Shown: positions 21,855 to 32,842, numbered from the stretch's first letter. The stretch: DNA of 64,000 bases from Porphyra umbilicalis (GCA_002049455.2 KV918961.1:1-64000); one strand, 5' to 3'. Made by a program: numbers and translations. The notes: a model not told the origin generated them from the letters alone.

Positions 21855-22647
21855 GAACCGAGTTGGACTTATCTAAATTCGAGGAGGTCGTTCGACGTTC
21901 AATAGGGCACGTTCACATTGACACACAGCTGTTCGTGGCCTATTAAGCGAATTAGACACGTTTCACCAATAATTGAGACACGTTGTGATAGACCGACATT
22001 GCTGGCTTTGCTCTGATCTCTTGTGGCCAATGGGGTGCCATTTATGCATGGTCCGCGGTGGGGCGGATGGCCGCCACCTGGACTGTTCGCCGTTATTGCC
22101 GCGGTAGGATCTCGCCGCCCCGCCCACAAACGTACCGTCTCGAACGAACGAGCCATCCGGTCAGAACGTGCGGCGGGTAGGCGCCACTTGGACAGGTCGC
22201 CGCCGTGGCCGTCGGTTCAAATCATGCAGGTCAGTTTCTTGGAGCATCCTGCGCGCATCCCAACCGCAGCGAGCGTGTCAGCAAGGCGCTGTCATCTCTC
22301 GCATCAATGAGTGCGAGAATGTCCAGGCACATCGCTTGGCTTGACATGGAGCGGGACGTCCGAGGCCCTTGCGAAGGGGTCAGCAATAGTCGTGGCTGCC
22401 GTTGGCGCCAGCCTCGCTTCGGTGCGCCGTGCGGGCCACTGCGAGCAGTGTCGTCAAAACACCTCACGCTGGAGCACGAGGCCCCACAGGCTGTCTTATT
22501 TTCAGATGGATTAGGGCGCGACCGAGGCAGGCTGCCCGTTGACTGGGCGTCTGGCACACACCCAAGACACCTCCCGGCAGCAAGGCATCGGTGAGGTGCG
22601 ACAAAAGCCATGCGCAGCACCTGCCAAAGGTGCTCGATAGGTATGTA
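21855..22647. other. Intergenic, no supported gene
   Basis: Balanced composition. It contains the AATAGG-type hairpin at about 21,900-21,946 and the ATTGAGACACGTT word shared with 5,070. Nothing else is recognised. Confidence 0.45.
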
Positions 22648-22780
22648 CAGCCGTTCGCCGAAGAATCCCGCACACCAACTATTGCAAAATAGTTCTAAAT
22701 CGGCCTCTGCAGGGTCGTGGAGGCCGATTTGGCACTCTTTTTGCAACTCTTGGAGTGCGGGTTTTTTGGGAGAACGGCTG
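22648..22780. mobile_element. 133-bp MITE with 38-bp terminal inverted repeats and TA flanks
   Basis: The left end, starting CAGCCGTTC, and the right end, ending GAACGGCTG, match inverted at 30 of 38 positions. TA dinucleotides flank both ends (22646-22647, 22781-22782), the usual duplication of Tc1/mariner-like elements. The centre is a perfect hairpin, AAATCGGCCTC pairing with GAGGCCGATTT. A solo copy of the right end lies at about 39,664-39,705. It has no coding capacity, so it would need a transposase from elsewhere. Confidence 0.75.
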
Positions 22781-23154
22781 TATATATGTACCAGGCTCAC
22801 AACGTGAGACCGACGTGACGCACGCACAGCAAATATTGATTGCTACCCGCGGGGTGGCCCATCCCCTCGCCAAGCTGCCCGCTCGCCCACCCCCCCAGCA
22901 CCCCGCCTCCTCCCGTCCCCCGTGGCTCTCTGCTGTGGTGATCTCCGTGTTCCCTTCCCGTCGCTCTCCTTGACCAGAGGCCGCCTCCATCGTGAACGCC
23001 CCTGCGCAGGAAAAGCGGTCACAAATGCCTCCCACGTCCCCGAGGCCGCGGCAGAGCCGGCGCCTTCCCGTCGACCTCGTCTCACGCTTTCCCGCGCACG
23101 CGAGACACGTGTCTGTGGCGCGGCTGAAGGGCGGTTGGCCCGGCGTCGCCTCTC
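22781..23154. other. Left flank of the CACTA-like element
   Basis: Unique C-rich sequence with no supported gene. Its last three bases, CTC at 23152-23154, form the left target-site duplicate. Confidence 0.5.
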
Positions 23155-23186
23155 CCCTACAAGAAAATTTGACCGAAAATCCCAGG
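23155..23186 (+). repeat. Left terminal inverted repeat of the CACTA-like element
   Basis: It begins CCCTACAAGAAAATTTG, close to the CACTACAAGAAAA consensus known from plant CACTA elements, and is preceded by the target duplicate CTC. Confidence 0.85.
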
Positions 23187-23345
23187 TTTTCTGCCTCGAA
23201 ATCCCAGGTCGCCTGGGATACCGAGCCAAACCCACTTCCATGGAGCGATTTACCTGGGATTCCGTGCAACGGCGACCTGGCCCGTGCGGATCGACCTGGG
23301 ATTTCGAGTCCAATGTCGCGGATCGGCCTGGATGGGATCCTCAGC
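23174..23345. repeat. Left subterminal repeat cluster
   Basis: Five or six copies of AATCCCAGG / CCTGGGATT or the shorter CGACCTGG occur in both orientations, two of them head to head around CGC. In En/Spm such words are the binding sites of the second element protein (TNPA), and a matching cluster lies at the right end. Confidence 0.8.
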
Positions 23346-24036
23346 CTCTCTGCTCATGCCGCTTCGCACGCCAACAATCCCCGCCAGCTCGGAACAAATT
23401 GTGAAGTGGCCGTGTCCTCATACATTCCCGACCTTCGGCCTGCCCCATCGCCACCGCGGCGCAGTGACACGTCAGGCTTCAGGGAGGGAGGGTATCCCCG
23501 GCTGGGCTTGTGCCCCGATACAGAAGGTCCGGTGACGCGGGCCGGCGGCGCTCTGGGCCGCCGCCAAGCGACCATTCCGGCATGTGGGGACATCAGGACC
23601 AGCATGCCTCGAGCTGTCAGACTGGAGCAGGGGGGGGGGTGCAGCGGGTGGAAGGTGGCCAACACAGCGATGCATTGAGCCCCTCTCGTGTGCGTGCTGG
23701 AAGGGAAAAGTGAGACTTGTGGCCACCTGGTCGAAACACCTGAGGCTTATGACGAGCGAGCTGCTTCCAGTCTGGCCTTCCACCGTTGAGATCTAGATGC
23801 CGATGGAAGCTTCCAGAGCATTCCACTGTCAGCCGTGCAATCCTGCCATTTGATAGGGCACTGCTTCGCCCTGTTTGCCTGTAAAAGAGTCTCCCATGGC
23901 CTTACCGACGATGTGTTCCATCAGCCATCGACACTCGCATTGCCACCGCCGGTGCTCCTTCTTCGCCGCCTCGTCATCGACCTGCTGCTCCAGCTCCCCC
24001 CCCTATCCCAGCCTCCACCCCCCACCAGCAGTGGCC

Positions 24037-26996
24037 ATGGTACCCTCTGGCGTCGGCGAGCGGTACGCCTGTTACTGCCCATCCTGCACGGACGACGGCC
24101 GCAGTGGTCCCAACTCGGTGTGTCGGTCAACTTTTTTTATCCACCGACAGCGTGAAAAGCGCCGTCGTCTGGAGCATGGCGGCCACGGTGGCGGTCCAGC
24201 AAATGCCCTACTCCCCAATGGTGGGGGGGGGGACCATCAGCGGGCGACGGGCTTTCGGTGCCGTCGGGCGGCCAGGGTGGACAACCGCCAGGGGATGACG
24301 GCGCCAGCGCACAGGCGGCCGTCGAGGCGGACCGGCGCCGATGCGATGCGGACGAAACGCCGGACGCAAGTGTGGCATCGAGCGATTCCACGTCAAACGA
24401 CGGATCAGACGGATCAGACGGGTCAAACGACGTGCCACCACCGGATTTCATCGCTGATCCGGAGCCAGAAGATCAGATTGGGGCTCCACCAATCCCGATT
24501 TACCAACCAACCGTCAGCACGAACGAAGTGCGTCTGACGGTGGGCCAGTTTAAGGATTGCAGAGCAGACCTTGCGCTGCATGCCTTTACAGTTCAACACG
24601 ATTTGACGCAAGCGTCGATTGCGGATCTACTTCAATTAAGCTCCTCCGCGGCCACGTACTGCACGCCCCACCTTATGGAGCGTTTCGTCGATGCAAGCGT
24701 CAACTTGGAGACAAGGTCAGTCGACTGTTGCGTCCACGGGTGCGTGGCCTTCACCCATACGCGCGCGCAACAGACCACGTGCGACGCTTGCGGATCACCG
24801 CGCTTCAAAGCCAACGGCAAGCCGGCCAAACAGGTCACGTACTGGTCCTTGACATCCTGGTTGGCTCACCTTCTCAGCGACCCCATAATTGGGAAGTCAA
24901 TGATGGAGAACATGGCTGCGGCGCGCAAGGCTGTGGATGAAGTGGCCGACGGGGTCCACGACTACCCCCACAGCTCGAACTTCCGTCACTACCGCGATGC
25001 AGGACTACTTGATCACGGCCCTTTCGTACCAGTTAACTGTGGAACCGACGGCTTTCAGTTCTTTCGGCAGAACGGGTTCGAAGGCTGGCCGGTAACGGTC
25101 ACACCCCTGAGCCTGAGCCCTAACCAACGGACGCGCATGAAGTATCAGCTACTGCTGGTCGTAACGCCTGGGCCAAGACAACCTGCCGACCTCGAATCGT
25201 TTCTACACCCCATTGCGGCGGAGTTAAACGAGCTGGCCAAGGGTGTTCCCGGTCTAATAGTAGCCAACTCGCCAACCCCAGTCGTGTTAAGGGCCGGAGT
25301 GCTCAACTTTACGACGGATCAGCCGGGCGGCGACAAGCTCTGTCAGCTAACTGGCGTCAGCAGCTACATTTACAACCGTTTTCGCCTCTTCCAGGGAATC
25401 TACGCTCCTGCAAGTAGCCATGTCTACTTCCCGCCTAAGGATCTAAGCGGCAAGTCTCTGTTCAAAGTACGTGACTGCATTGCACCGCGACGCACGGCCG
25501 CAAGTATCGCCGTAAGTGCGGCTGAAGTGGAGGACGCGCGTGCAGAAGGCAGATCGGTCGCGTACCAGACAAGGCTGCAGCAGAAGAGTGGCGTTAAGGG
25601 CTACTCCCTGTTCTTCGCGCCCAGCCCAGCAATGCGCACCGCCTACCCGCACCAGAAACACTTATGGACAATGGGTCCTACCGCCGCCCCCTACGATACC
25701 ATGCACTTGGTGCTCCTAAACGTTGTGCCGCACCTGTGGAAGCTCTTCGCTGGGCTTAAGCTGGTAAACAACAAGAAGGACGAAGACTACTTCTTACCGA
25801 AGGCGACGGTGGCCCTCATCGGCCGGGAGCTGCGGGAGGCGCGCCAGACGGTGCCCCTGGCCCAGGCCAGATCTCTGAGAAATATCGACATCCATCAAAA
25901 GTCCTTCAAGGCGGTCGACTGGATGCACTTTATCCTGTGCAGCGGAGAAGTACTGCTGGCAAGTCGGATTCCAAGCGCCTTCTACAAGATCTTCATGGCA
26001 CTAAGCCGCGCCTGCCGTCTGCTATTCCGACCTAGGGGCGTATCTGAGGCGGATATCCAGTCGATTGACAACGATCTCAAGTACTTCATGACCAACTACT
26101 ACGATAAGATATACCGCGGATCGGCCGAGCGGTTACCGCTCTGCCTGTCTACAATTTCTTCTCTTCTAGACATTGTTCCGCTGCTCCGCGCGTGCGGCCC
26201 AGCCTGGGTCGTCTGGCAGTTTCCGATGGAGCGGAAAATTGGGACGCTGGGAAAGCTGATCCGCTCCAGTTCAAGACCGCACGCCACCCTCGTCAATAAT
26301 GTCACGCGCAAATGCAAGGCCGACCTCATTACTTCCTTTGGCCAGCAATACTTACCCACCGAATGGGCAGAAACAACTAAGAAACGTTGGACGGCGCCCG
26401 GTCTTCCTCGCGGCAGCCTGAAGGTACCTCAGGATGTCGGCGCTGACTGCGCGCTGCTACCACCTAGGAGCGAGCCGGTGGGCCTTGAAGGGGCGGAGCT
26501 TTCCAGTATGCGGGCAGTGCTGATCCAAGAAAACGCCGACGAAGTGCCTCTTCAGGTTTTGGCTAAGAAGTACTACCGAGCTAAGCTGGCGTCCGGAAAA
26601 ATTGCCGGATCTAGGCCTGTCGGGTCGGACTGCGACAAGCGCCGGCGCTGCAACTACTTGGTACGGATCAACTCCCGAGAAGATTTCTTCCTCCCCGACG
26701 GTTCCGTGGGGGAGCGCTCAGTCTCAACGTTTGGGGCCATCTTACACTACGCGGCCGTGTTCATTGATGGCCAAGCAATGGCCTTCGCCTACGTAGAGCG
26801 CGTTAAGTCGGCTAAGGACCGCCCCGGCCGGTATGGTTACGCGGCGACCAAGTACGGGATTGAGTGTATCCTCGGGCTAGGCGGGTCGTGCGGATACGTA
26901 CCAGTCGGCGCCGTGGCCGAAGTTGTCGCCACAATTGGGAGAGAGGGCCTCCATTTTGTGTTGTTTAATAGGGAGCCGTTTTCTGAGGACCTGTAG
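24037..26996 (+). CDS. Tnp2-type CACTA transposase, with one frame break at 24,223-24,232
   Basis: From the ATG at 24,037 (GCCATGG context) the N-terminus has a CYCPSC zinc-type motif and a basic stretch (IHRQREKRRR). The long frame to 26,996 follows. It contains a second zinc motif, CVHGC and CDAC (about 24,730-24,790), then GTDGFQFF with the likely first catalytic aspartate and the following VVTPGPRQPADLESF typical of Tnp2. Next come PYDTMHLVLLNVVPHLW, KAVDWMHFILCSGE, and WQFPMERKIGTLGKL near the end. The frame changes inside a run of ten G; one more G would join the parts, and the long frame has no ATG of its own near its 5' end. With that base the protein is about 985 aa. It would cut and move the element ends at 23,155 and 29,511. 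Confidence 0.87.
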
Positions 26997-27609
26997 AACC
27001 AGAAGGGGTGGGCTAAGAGGACGCAAACCACTTGTCATTGGATTTAATTAAGCGTGTAACTGCCTAAAATAATAGAAAGCAGTGACGAAGACAAGAACAA
27101 CTGCCATATTTACTTTGTACACGCAAACAATTGCAGCTCTGATTCATTCCAGTGACGTTTCTACGCCAACCGGATCTCGACCGGACCCAGGGCCCACGGA
27201 GGCCTCTGGGCCGCACGATCTCGGAAGAGCGGTCGAGGGGGCGGCATTGGTTTCCAATGGCCTCTGGCGGGGGTGCCCGTTCACCAGCACCGCCCGGCGG
27301 CAGCTTTCCGCCACCAGTGCTTCGTGGGCGCTCTACGGAAGGGGGGCGCTCAGAGCCTGCGCACTGTGAGTATTCTGGCCACGGCCCAGACGATGCCAGC
27401 GCACACCTGGCCACACTGACTACCACGGTGTGAGTGACGCGGTCACCGCAGTCGCAGGCACCACCCCGTCGCATCCAACGTCGCCTTCACCGTCGCGTCT
27501 CACAAAGGCACGCACACTCCCCGCCCCTTTTGCACCTGTCATCTGTGTCGCACTCTCGACGCTCCTTCCCCGATACCCCTGGACCGATCCTTTCCCGAGC
27601 TCCCGTAAC
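26997..27609. other. Spacer between the two genes of the CACTA-like element
   Basis: Contains the 3' end of the transposase gene and the upstream region of the second gene. No reading frame is convincing. Confidence 0.5.
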
Positions 27610-28991
27610 ATGGCGGCCGGCCGCAAGCGAGCGCGTGGTGCTAGCGGTACGTGTTGTTCGTTTCTTTGGATCTGATGTATATCCACTGCCCCCACCCCCC
27701 CACTCCCCCCCAACATCCCCCGTTCTGAGCGTGATTATGCTCTTTGTCCGTACGGCCACGTGTTATATGTGTGTGATATGCTGTCCCATCTTTGTATGGA
27801 CACCCGGTCCTCCTCGTCTGTCTTTTTTCGGCACAGAATGGTGTACATACGGGGGGAATGCACACTGGTATGGCGACTGACGAGACCGAAATACTTGAGT
27901 GCTTTCCTTTGCGTTGTGTTTCTTTGTGCTCGATATCCTTCTCTTCGATCCATTTCGTTTTCTTTCCAGGCAATTTGGCCGCCGCCGTCGCGGCGGCTGC
28001 AGCACTGCCGGCGGCGGCTCCCCGCGCGTCGAACGACGCATCGTCACCCCCGCGAGCGCAGCCGAATCGAACTTCGGGACGCCGGCGCGCGGCCGTTGCC
28101 ACGCCGCCACCACCGCCGAATCGTCGGCTGTCCTCTCCCCGCGAGGCGTTGCCCCCGCCCCCCGTGCGAACGCGTCTCTCTTCTCGCGGTGCCGACGCGC
28201 CAAGCTCTTCGGCGACGGGGGCTACTTCCGCGTGCCCGAACGGGCGCGGCAGCGCCGAGGCTGCGGCCGTTCCGGCGAGCCCTGCTGGGCCTGCGGCGGT
28301 TTTGAACGGCCCTTCGGAGCGCCCGCTGGTGGTTCTGCCCGTCCCATCTCGGTCACGTGGGGCGGGCAGGACCCGCGGCACCACGAACGGCCGGTGCGGA
28401 TTCGATCTTCACCCGGACCCGGATGCCGCGCGGCGTGCGGTGGCGATACCCGCAGCCGCCGTCAACCGCTTGCCAGTTTTTCAGGTCCTTAACATCTCTG
28501 GGCCGGACGTGATACACATCAAGCGGCTGGCAAAGTCGGCCGCTAAGGTGTTTGACCCCCTCGTCACCTTCTGCGCACAGGCGCGAGTGGACATTGACGT
28601 GGCCGTCCGGCACCTTGAGCGGTTCGAGCCGCGGCTGGGCGTTTGCGTTCGGAGCTGGGGTGCCTGCTGTCTACTGTCTAAGGTAGCCAACAACAGCGCG
28701 GCCTATCACAAGGCGCTCGCAAAGAAGGGGCAGGCCGGGCAGGCGGCGGCCGCGGCGGCGACGGCGGGCGGGGCAACGCTCCCGTCGCCGACACGGCCGC
28801 TGCCACCGCCGCCGACACGGCGGCTGCCACCGCCGCCAACACGGCCGCTGCCACCGCCGCCGAATCGGTCGGTGCGACCCTCGTCACCGGCTGCACGGGT
28901 CAGATCGGGAACTAACGCCAGCGATCACGCAACCGTTGACAGTGCGACGGGTGCCCAGTCGGCCGAGGATTTCTTTGCTTCTCATCGCTAG
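27610..28991 (+). CDS. Second protein of the CACTA-like element (TnpA position), one intron
   Basis: Model: exon 1 at 27,610-27,646 (ATG, start MAAGRKRARGAS), intron 27,647-27,969 with donor GTACGT and acceptor TTTCTTTCCAG, exon 2 at 27,970-28,991. The join keeps the frame (phase 1) and gives 352 aa. The N-terminus is basic, like a nuclear localisation signal. Residues to about 175 are Ala/Pro/Arg-rich. A compact middle region contains VFQVLNISGPDVIHIKRLAK and VDIDVAVRHLERFEPRLG, and the tail has PPPP-TR repeats. I do not recognise a family. Its position downstream of the transposase, inside the element, with subterminal repeat clusters at both ends, suggests the TNPA-like repeat-binding role known in En/Spm; this is inference. 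TTAATAAAC follows the stop and could be a polyadenylation signal. Confidence 0.72.
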
Positions 28992-29284
28992 TTAATAAAC
29001 ACAACCATCCGACCTGTTCACAACATTGTCTAATCAATGAATACTTGACTAAACGGAATATTGCTATTATAGCAAGCTGTCAAGTATACTCGAACACAGC
29101 GTACAGCAGAAACTGATATGCCAGTACGTAATACCGTACTTCACTCTTATATGTAACATTCTTTGAAGGTATCCCAGTGTAAGATTGTGCAGTCACAACT
29201 GCACTCATACTTGAATATGGACCATTGCGCTGTCTGACAGCATTGCTCTCAGCCACCCATCTATGCAACGTGGATGCCTGTGAG

Positions 29285-29490
29285 CGAACCAAAGTCCATA
29301 CAATCCCAGGTTGTACCTGGGATTCTAAGCCCCAGCGATGCCCGAAGATCCCAGGCAAGCTGGTATTCCGCATGAGCTTGAGGTCCTTTTTTCAGGGCTG
29401 TGAAGGTCTTCGACCTGGGATATTGAGCCACACAACCTGGTTTTTTGTGCCACTTCACCTGGTATTATGGGCCATAAAACTTGGGATTTC
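29285..29490. repeat. Right subterminal repeat cluster
   Basis: Copies of AATCCCAGG, ACCTGGGATT, GATCCCAGG, CGACCTGGGAT, AACCTGG, CACCTGGTATT and ACTTGGGATT occur in both orientations, mirroring the left cluster. Confidence 0.8.
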
Positions 29491-29511
29491 TCGTTAGATG
29501 TTCTAGTAGGG
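29480..29511 (-). repeat. Right terminal inverted repeat of the CACTA-like element
   Basis: Read inward it starts CCCTACTAGAACATC and matches the left end at 24 of 32 positions. It is followed by the target duplicate CTC (29512-29514). Confidence 0.85.
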
Positions 29512-29669
29512 CTCAGGAACGCCGCCGCCTAACAACGGGTGATGATCGGCTCGGGCCGTCACTCCGCCCCCTGCTCGTCGTTCGACTCGTCCCGCTCGCG
29601 TTGCGGCTCGTCGGGGGGAGCGGGCTGCCGCGCGCGGTACTACCGGCCGTTCCCGCCCGGTGGAGCGCC

Positions 29670-31643
29670 CTACGGCCGGCGCGGAGTCGCCATCTCCTCG
29701 TCGTCCGTGGGGCTGCCGTGCGTGTTCTCCACCGCAGTGCCCCGTGGCGCGACGTGCCGCACCGAATGGGATGGACCAGAGCCGTGTTGGCCCCCCGGAC
29801 GGCTTGTACTGCAGATGCGCCGAGATGCTGGACCCGTCACGACCCCGCCGTTGACCGGCTCCGTTCCGCCGCAGGCCTGGCATAGTTCTCTCCGCAACTC
29901 AAGGGCCTTGGCGCGCTTGGTCTCGTGGTACGCTTCCCTGATGTACCTGCTCCGCACCGTCTTGAGCTTCTTGGTCTCCTTTTTCACCGCCGTGAGGATC
30001 TCCACGGCGGCCGCGTGCGCAGCGGAGTCCACGGACCACTCCACGTCGGCTCTCGCCGCCCGGAGGCGCGCGTCCACATTAGCCACGGCGGAGGCGCCGG
30101 TCTTGCCTGCCGCGAGCGGCAGACCCGACTTGTATCGCGCCGTCACCGGGCTCTTCATGAAGACTTCGTAGGCCTTGTGTTCGGCTTCGCGCGCCGCTCG
30201 CTCGACAGCGGCCTCCTGTTCGTAGGTCAAAGGGCTGTAAAGCCCCGCGTCGCATGCCACTTTCCTATCACGGCGTCTTTTTTGGCTGCGCGCGTCGGCT
30301 TGCATGGCGCGCTCGCTACGCCGCGTACGTGGGACTTGGTGCCGCGGCAATTGGTGGATGCGCGCCGCACTTGCTGCGACAGCGATCGGTAGTGCAGGAG
30401 CGACTGCTGCTTCCGCCGCCGCTACGGTGCCGTCAGAGGCAGGTGCGAGGTGCCGCGGCCTTTCTGGTGCGGATGGGCGCACCTGTTCCGCCTGGTGCCG
30501 CACCCATGGAGTCAGCAGCGGCTCGTTTACATGAGCGTGCCACGCGGCGGCCGCTGCCCAGTTTGGCGGTGGCGCGGTTGCACCCGCCTGCCCCATGTGG
30601 TGCCCGTAGGCGTCCACTAGCAGCGCCGCGCCAGTGCCCGGCGGCGGTGGCGCGTACGGACCCGGGTCGCGGTGGCGGGCGGCGCGGCGTGCAGCAACGG
30701 CTATGGTACTAGCCACCGCGCAGCTACACAGAAACTCGGTCGTTGACGGTGGCGGCGAGTGGTGGAATGAGGGGCGCGGCGGTTGGGTGGCGAAAGGCCC
30801 ACCCATGCCGGTGGCATGTACGTTGCCAGTGGCTGCTGGGTGAAGGGCTATCCAAGCGTCGAGGAAGGAGGCAAAGCGTCCCCACTCATTGCCGTCCTCG
30901 TCGTCGTCGTCATCGGCGCTTCGCATGCCGCCGTTGGGACTGGCAATGCCGAGTTCGTCGGCGTCGCTCTGATCGTACTCGAGGGCGCCGGCGGCGGTAA
31001 ACCGCCAGACGAGGTGCGGATCGACCGCGAGGGCCTCGGCCGCGGCGGCAACCGCGGCAACCAAGTCGAATACTGTCGGCCCAATGGCGGGTGGCGCGGC
31101 GTCGATGACCATGGTGTCGTCGGCAGCAGCAACGAGGACGCTTGGTTCATTGGGCCAGCCTGTAGGGGCGCCGTCACCACCTTGAGTGCCCGTTGCATCG
31201 TCTGCAGTGGATGGCGCCACGACTCTTTGGCCTGTACCGCCATCAGAGATGATTTCGTCGGCGTGGCCACTGCCGACACTCTCCCGCTGCCTCATGATGA
31301 TTGCCGGCGGAAAGTGGTTGTTGTCGTTTTGGAGAAACAGGGCAATCTCATATTCATCGTCGCCATCCAAGGAGGGGAGGCGGGTGATCGTGCCCATGTC
31401 CGAGAATGCGTCTGCTTCATTTTCAGTGCGGCCGCCGAGCGCAGCTGGCAGGGGCGGTTCCTCCTCCGGCCCCAACGGCCTCTGCGCCGGATCGACGACA
31501 GCCGGCGATGGCGGGCGTAGGGACTCCGCGCTACCGGCATGTGCGACAGGCAATGCGCCATGGACAGTGGCCGGGTCGAAGGCGCCATCGCCAATCGATA
31601 GAATCGGTGGCATCAGTGGTGAGCCAGGCGGTTTTCCGTCCAT
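29670..31643 (-). CDS. Unknown protein, related to the protein at 34,698-36,155
   Basis: The 657-aa frame starts at the ATG at 31,643 (MDGKPPGSPLMPPILSIGDG); it stays open further up but without an ATG. The N-terminal half is acidic and Ala/Pro-rich (SADDDDDEDGNEWGRF), and the centre is His/Pro-rich. A basic stretch near residue 470 (RSQKRRRDRK) leads into a charged helical region (EQEAAVERAAREAEHKAYEV; later EILTAVKKETKKLKTVRSRY). The end has CQACGG and is low-complexity. I do not recognise a family. The basic stretch, the AAV-A--E--A-EV helix and the acidic front align in order with the neighbour at 34,698-36,155 on the same strand. It may be an accessory protein of a DNA transposon, since it lies beside the CACTA-like element in repeat-rich DNA, but nothing proves this. 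Confidence 0.6.
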   Translation of the reverse strand: MDGKPPGSPLMPPILSIGDGAFDPATVHGALPVAHAGSAESLRPPSPAVVDPAQRPLGPEEEPPLPAALGGRTENEADAFSDMGTITRLPSLDGDDEYEIALFLQNDNNHFPPAIIMRQRESVGSGHADEIISDGGTGQRVVAPSTADDATGTQGGDGAPTGWPNEPSVLVAAADDTMVIDAAPPAIGPTVFDLVAAVAAAAEALAVDPHLVWRFTAAGALEYDQSDADELGIASPNGGMRSADDDDDEDGNEWGRFASFLDAWIALHPAATGNVHATGMGGPFATQPPRPSFHHSPPPSTTEFLCSCAVASTIAVAARRAARHRDPGPYAPPPPGTGAALLVDAYGHHMGQAGATAPPPNWAAAAAWHAHVNEPLLTPWVRHQAEQVRPSAPERPRHLAPASDGTVAAAEAAVAPALPIAVAASAARIHQLPRHQVPRTRRSERAMQADARSQKRRRDRKVACDAGLYSPLTYEQEAAVERAAREAEHKAYEVFMKSPVTARYKSGLPLAAGKTGASAVANVDARLRAARADVEWSVDSAAHAAAVEILTAVKKETKKLKTVRSRYIREAYHETKRAKALELRRELCQACGGTEPVNGGVVTGPASRRICSTSRPGGQHGSGPSHSVRHVAPRGTAVENTHGSPTDDEEMATPRRP

Positions 31644-32746
31644 CCTGTTCGCCTGACAAGGAACGTTCTGTATGGCGTGTCCATGCCCGTAGGGCCGTGT
31701 GGAAAGAGAGAATACGCGCACGATCAGAGAGCAGGAGCCGTGGTCAGTAGATCCACACTACAGCAGGACTCGAGCGTGACCTACCACCCCAACGTTCACA
31801 CGCGTCGAGCTTGGGCGTTGAACAAAGACAAACCTCAACCGAATATGCGCGGAGGCGGCATGCACGCTTGTGTCACCCACGTGACAGCGCCAACCGTACC
31901 TGTCGAACGCAGACTTGGCACGACGCGAAAGGCCCGGGATGGTTGGTACGTTGTGTGGCACCAACGCGATGTCGAAAACATCGACACGGCCGGGCTGTGC
32001 GTGGGCAGGTGAGTGCGCTGTCACCTCAGAAAAGACAGGTGGTGCTATTTTAGACCTCGAGGCTCGCTTGCATGTGTGCACACAGCTGTTCGAAAGGGCG
32101 GCGCCTGGGTGCCCATCAACTCCCCGTCTGTCCGCAGCCAGCAGGGATGACGCGGCTTCGTGCCCGCAACCACCCACGACCAACGCACGCACCAATGTAC
32201 AGCGTTCCTCGGTGGCAGAGACTCGATCCATACACGAAGTCAGGGCCCTCGCCATCACGGGGGGTTACTCCTGCCCCCCGTTGGATGGCCCGAAGACAGC
32301 TCTGGGGTGCAACGCCTGGGCAGCGTGCCCACGACGGAAAAAAGGGGTCCACCCCCAGAGCACTCGGGGACCGTGCCCGCTTGCTCTTGGTCATCGTTGG
32401 CTCACGTGGTCATGTGATGCTCGCGGCCGGGAGTCGCACGTCACAGCTGCTTTTTTTTTTTTTTCGGCCAGCGTCAGCCGTTAACAACGAAGGGTGTCAG
32501 TGACTGCTGGCTACATCAGAACATCCGCTGAAAACCATTTTTCAGTGGACACGGGGCGTTCCGCACGCCTCAACGCAGGGTAGACGAACAGCCCTGCCTG
32601 GCCCACTTTCTCACTGTCATCACTTGAAAAGCGAGCACTTGAAATCCGCGGGGTGCCGATGACAGATCATGCAGTGGCTTCTGACGGGCCTTTCTTATGT
32701 AGTGACCAGGGGGGCGCGTCGGGGGCCATCAAATCTGACAGGCACT

Positions 32747-32842
32747 CAGCCGAGTCATCGGCTGTAGCTGTACTGGTCACAATGGCCAAAATTTCAGCCG
32801 AGTCATCGGCTGTACTGGTCACAATGGGCAAAATCGCCTGTG
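32747..32842. repeat. 48-bp tandem duplication with a palindrome in each copy
   Basis: CAGCCGAGTCATCGGCTGTA starts at 32747 and 32795. Each copy holds AGCCGA-GTCA-TCGGCT, a 6-bp-arm hairpin, followed by CTGGTCACAATGG and CAAAAT. The first copy has a six-base insertion (GCTGTA). Confidence 0.75.

Larger units (their letters stand above)
23155..29511 (+). mobile_element. Complete CACTA-like (CMC/EnSpm) DNA transposon, 6,357 bp
   Basis: The ends are inverted (24 of 32 positions match) and start CCCTACAAGAAAATTTG on the left and CCCTACTAGAACATC on the right. CTC flanks both sides (23152-23154 and 29512-29514), the 3-bp duplication expected of this superfamily. Just inside each end is a cluster of ACCTGGGATT-type words in both orientations. 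The interior encodes a Tnp2-type transposase (24,037-26,996) and a second spliced gene (27,610-28,991), both plus strand. Transposase, subterminal repeats and a second protein are the known plan of plant En/Spm elements. The terminal bases are CCCTAC rather than the usual CACTA. The imperfect ends and the homopolymer frame break in the transposase leave current activity open. Confidence 0.88.

Noticed and set aside
24258-24260. Transposase start at this position
   Set aside because: The codon is GTG, and a zinc-motif N-terminus with a good ATG at 24,037 lies just upstream in the frame that one extra G would join.
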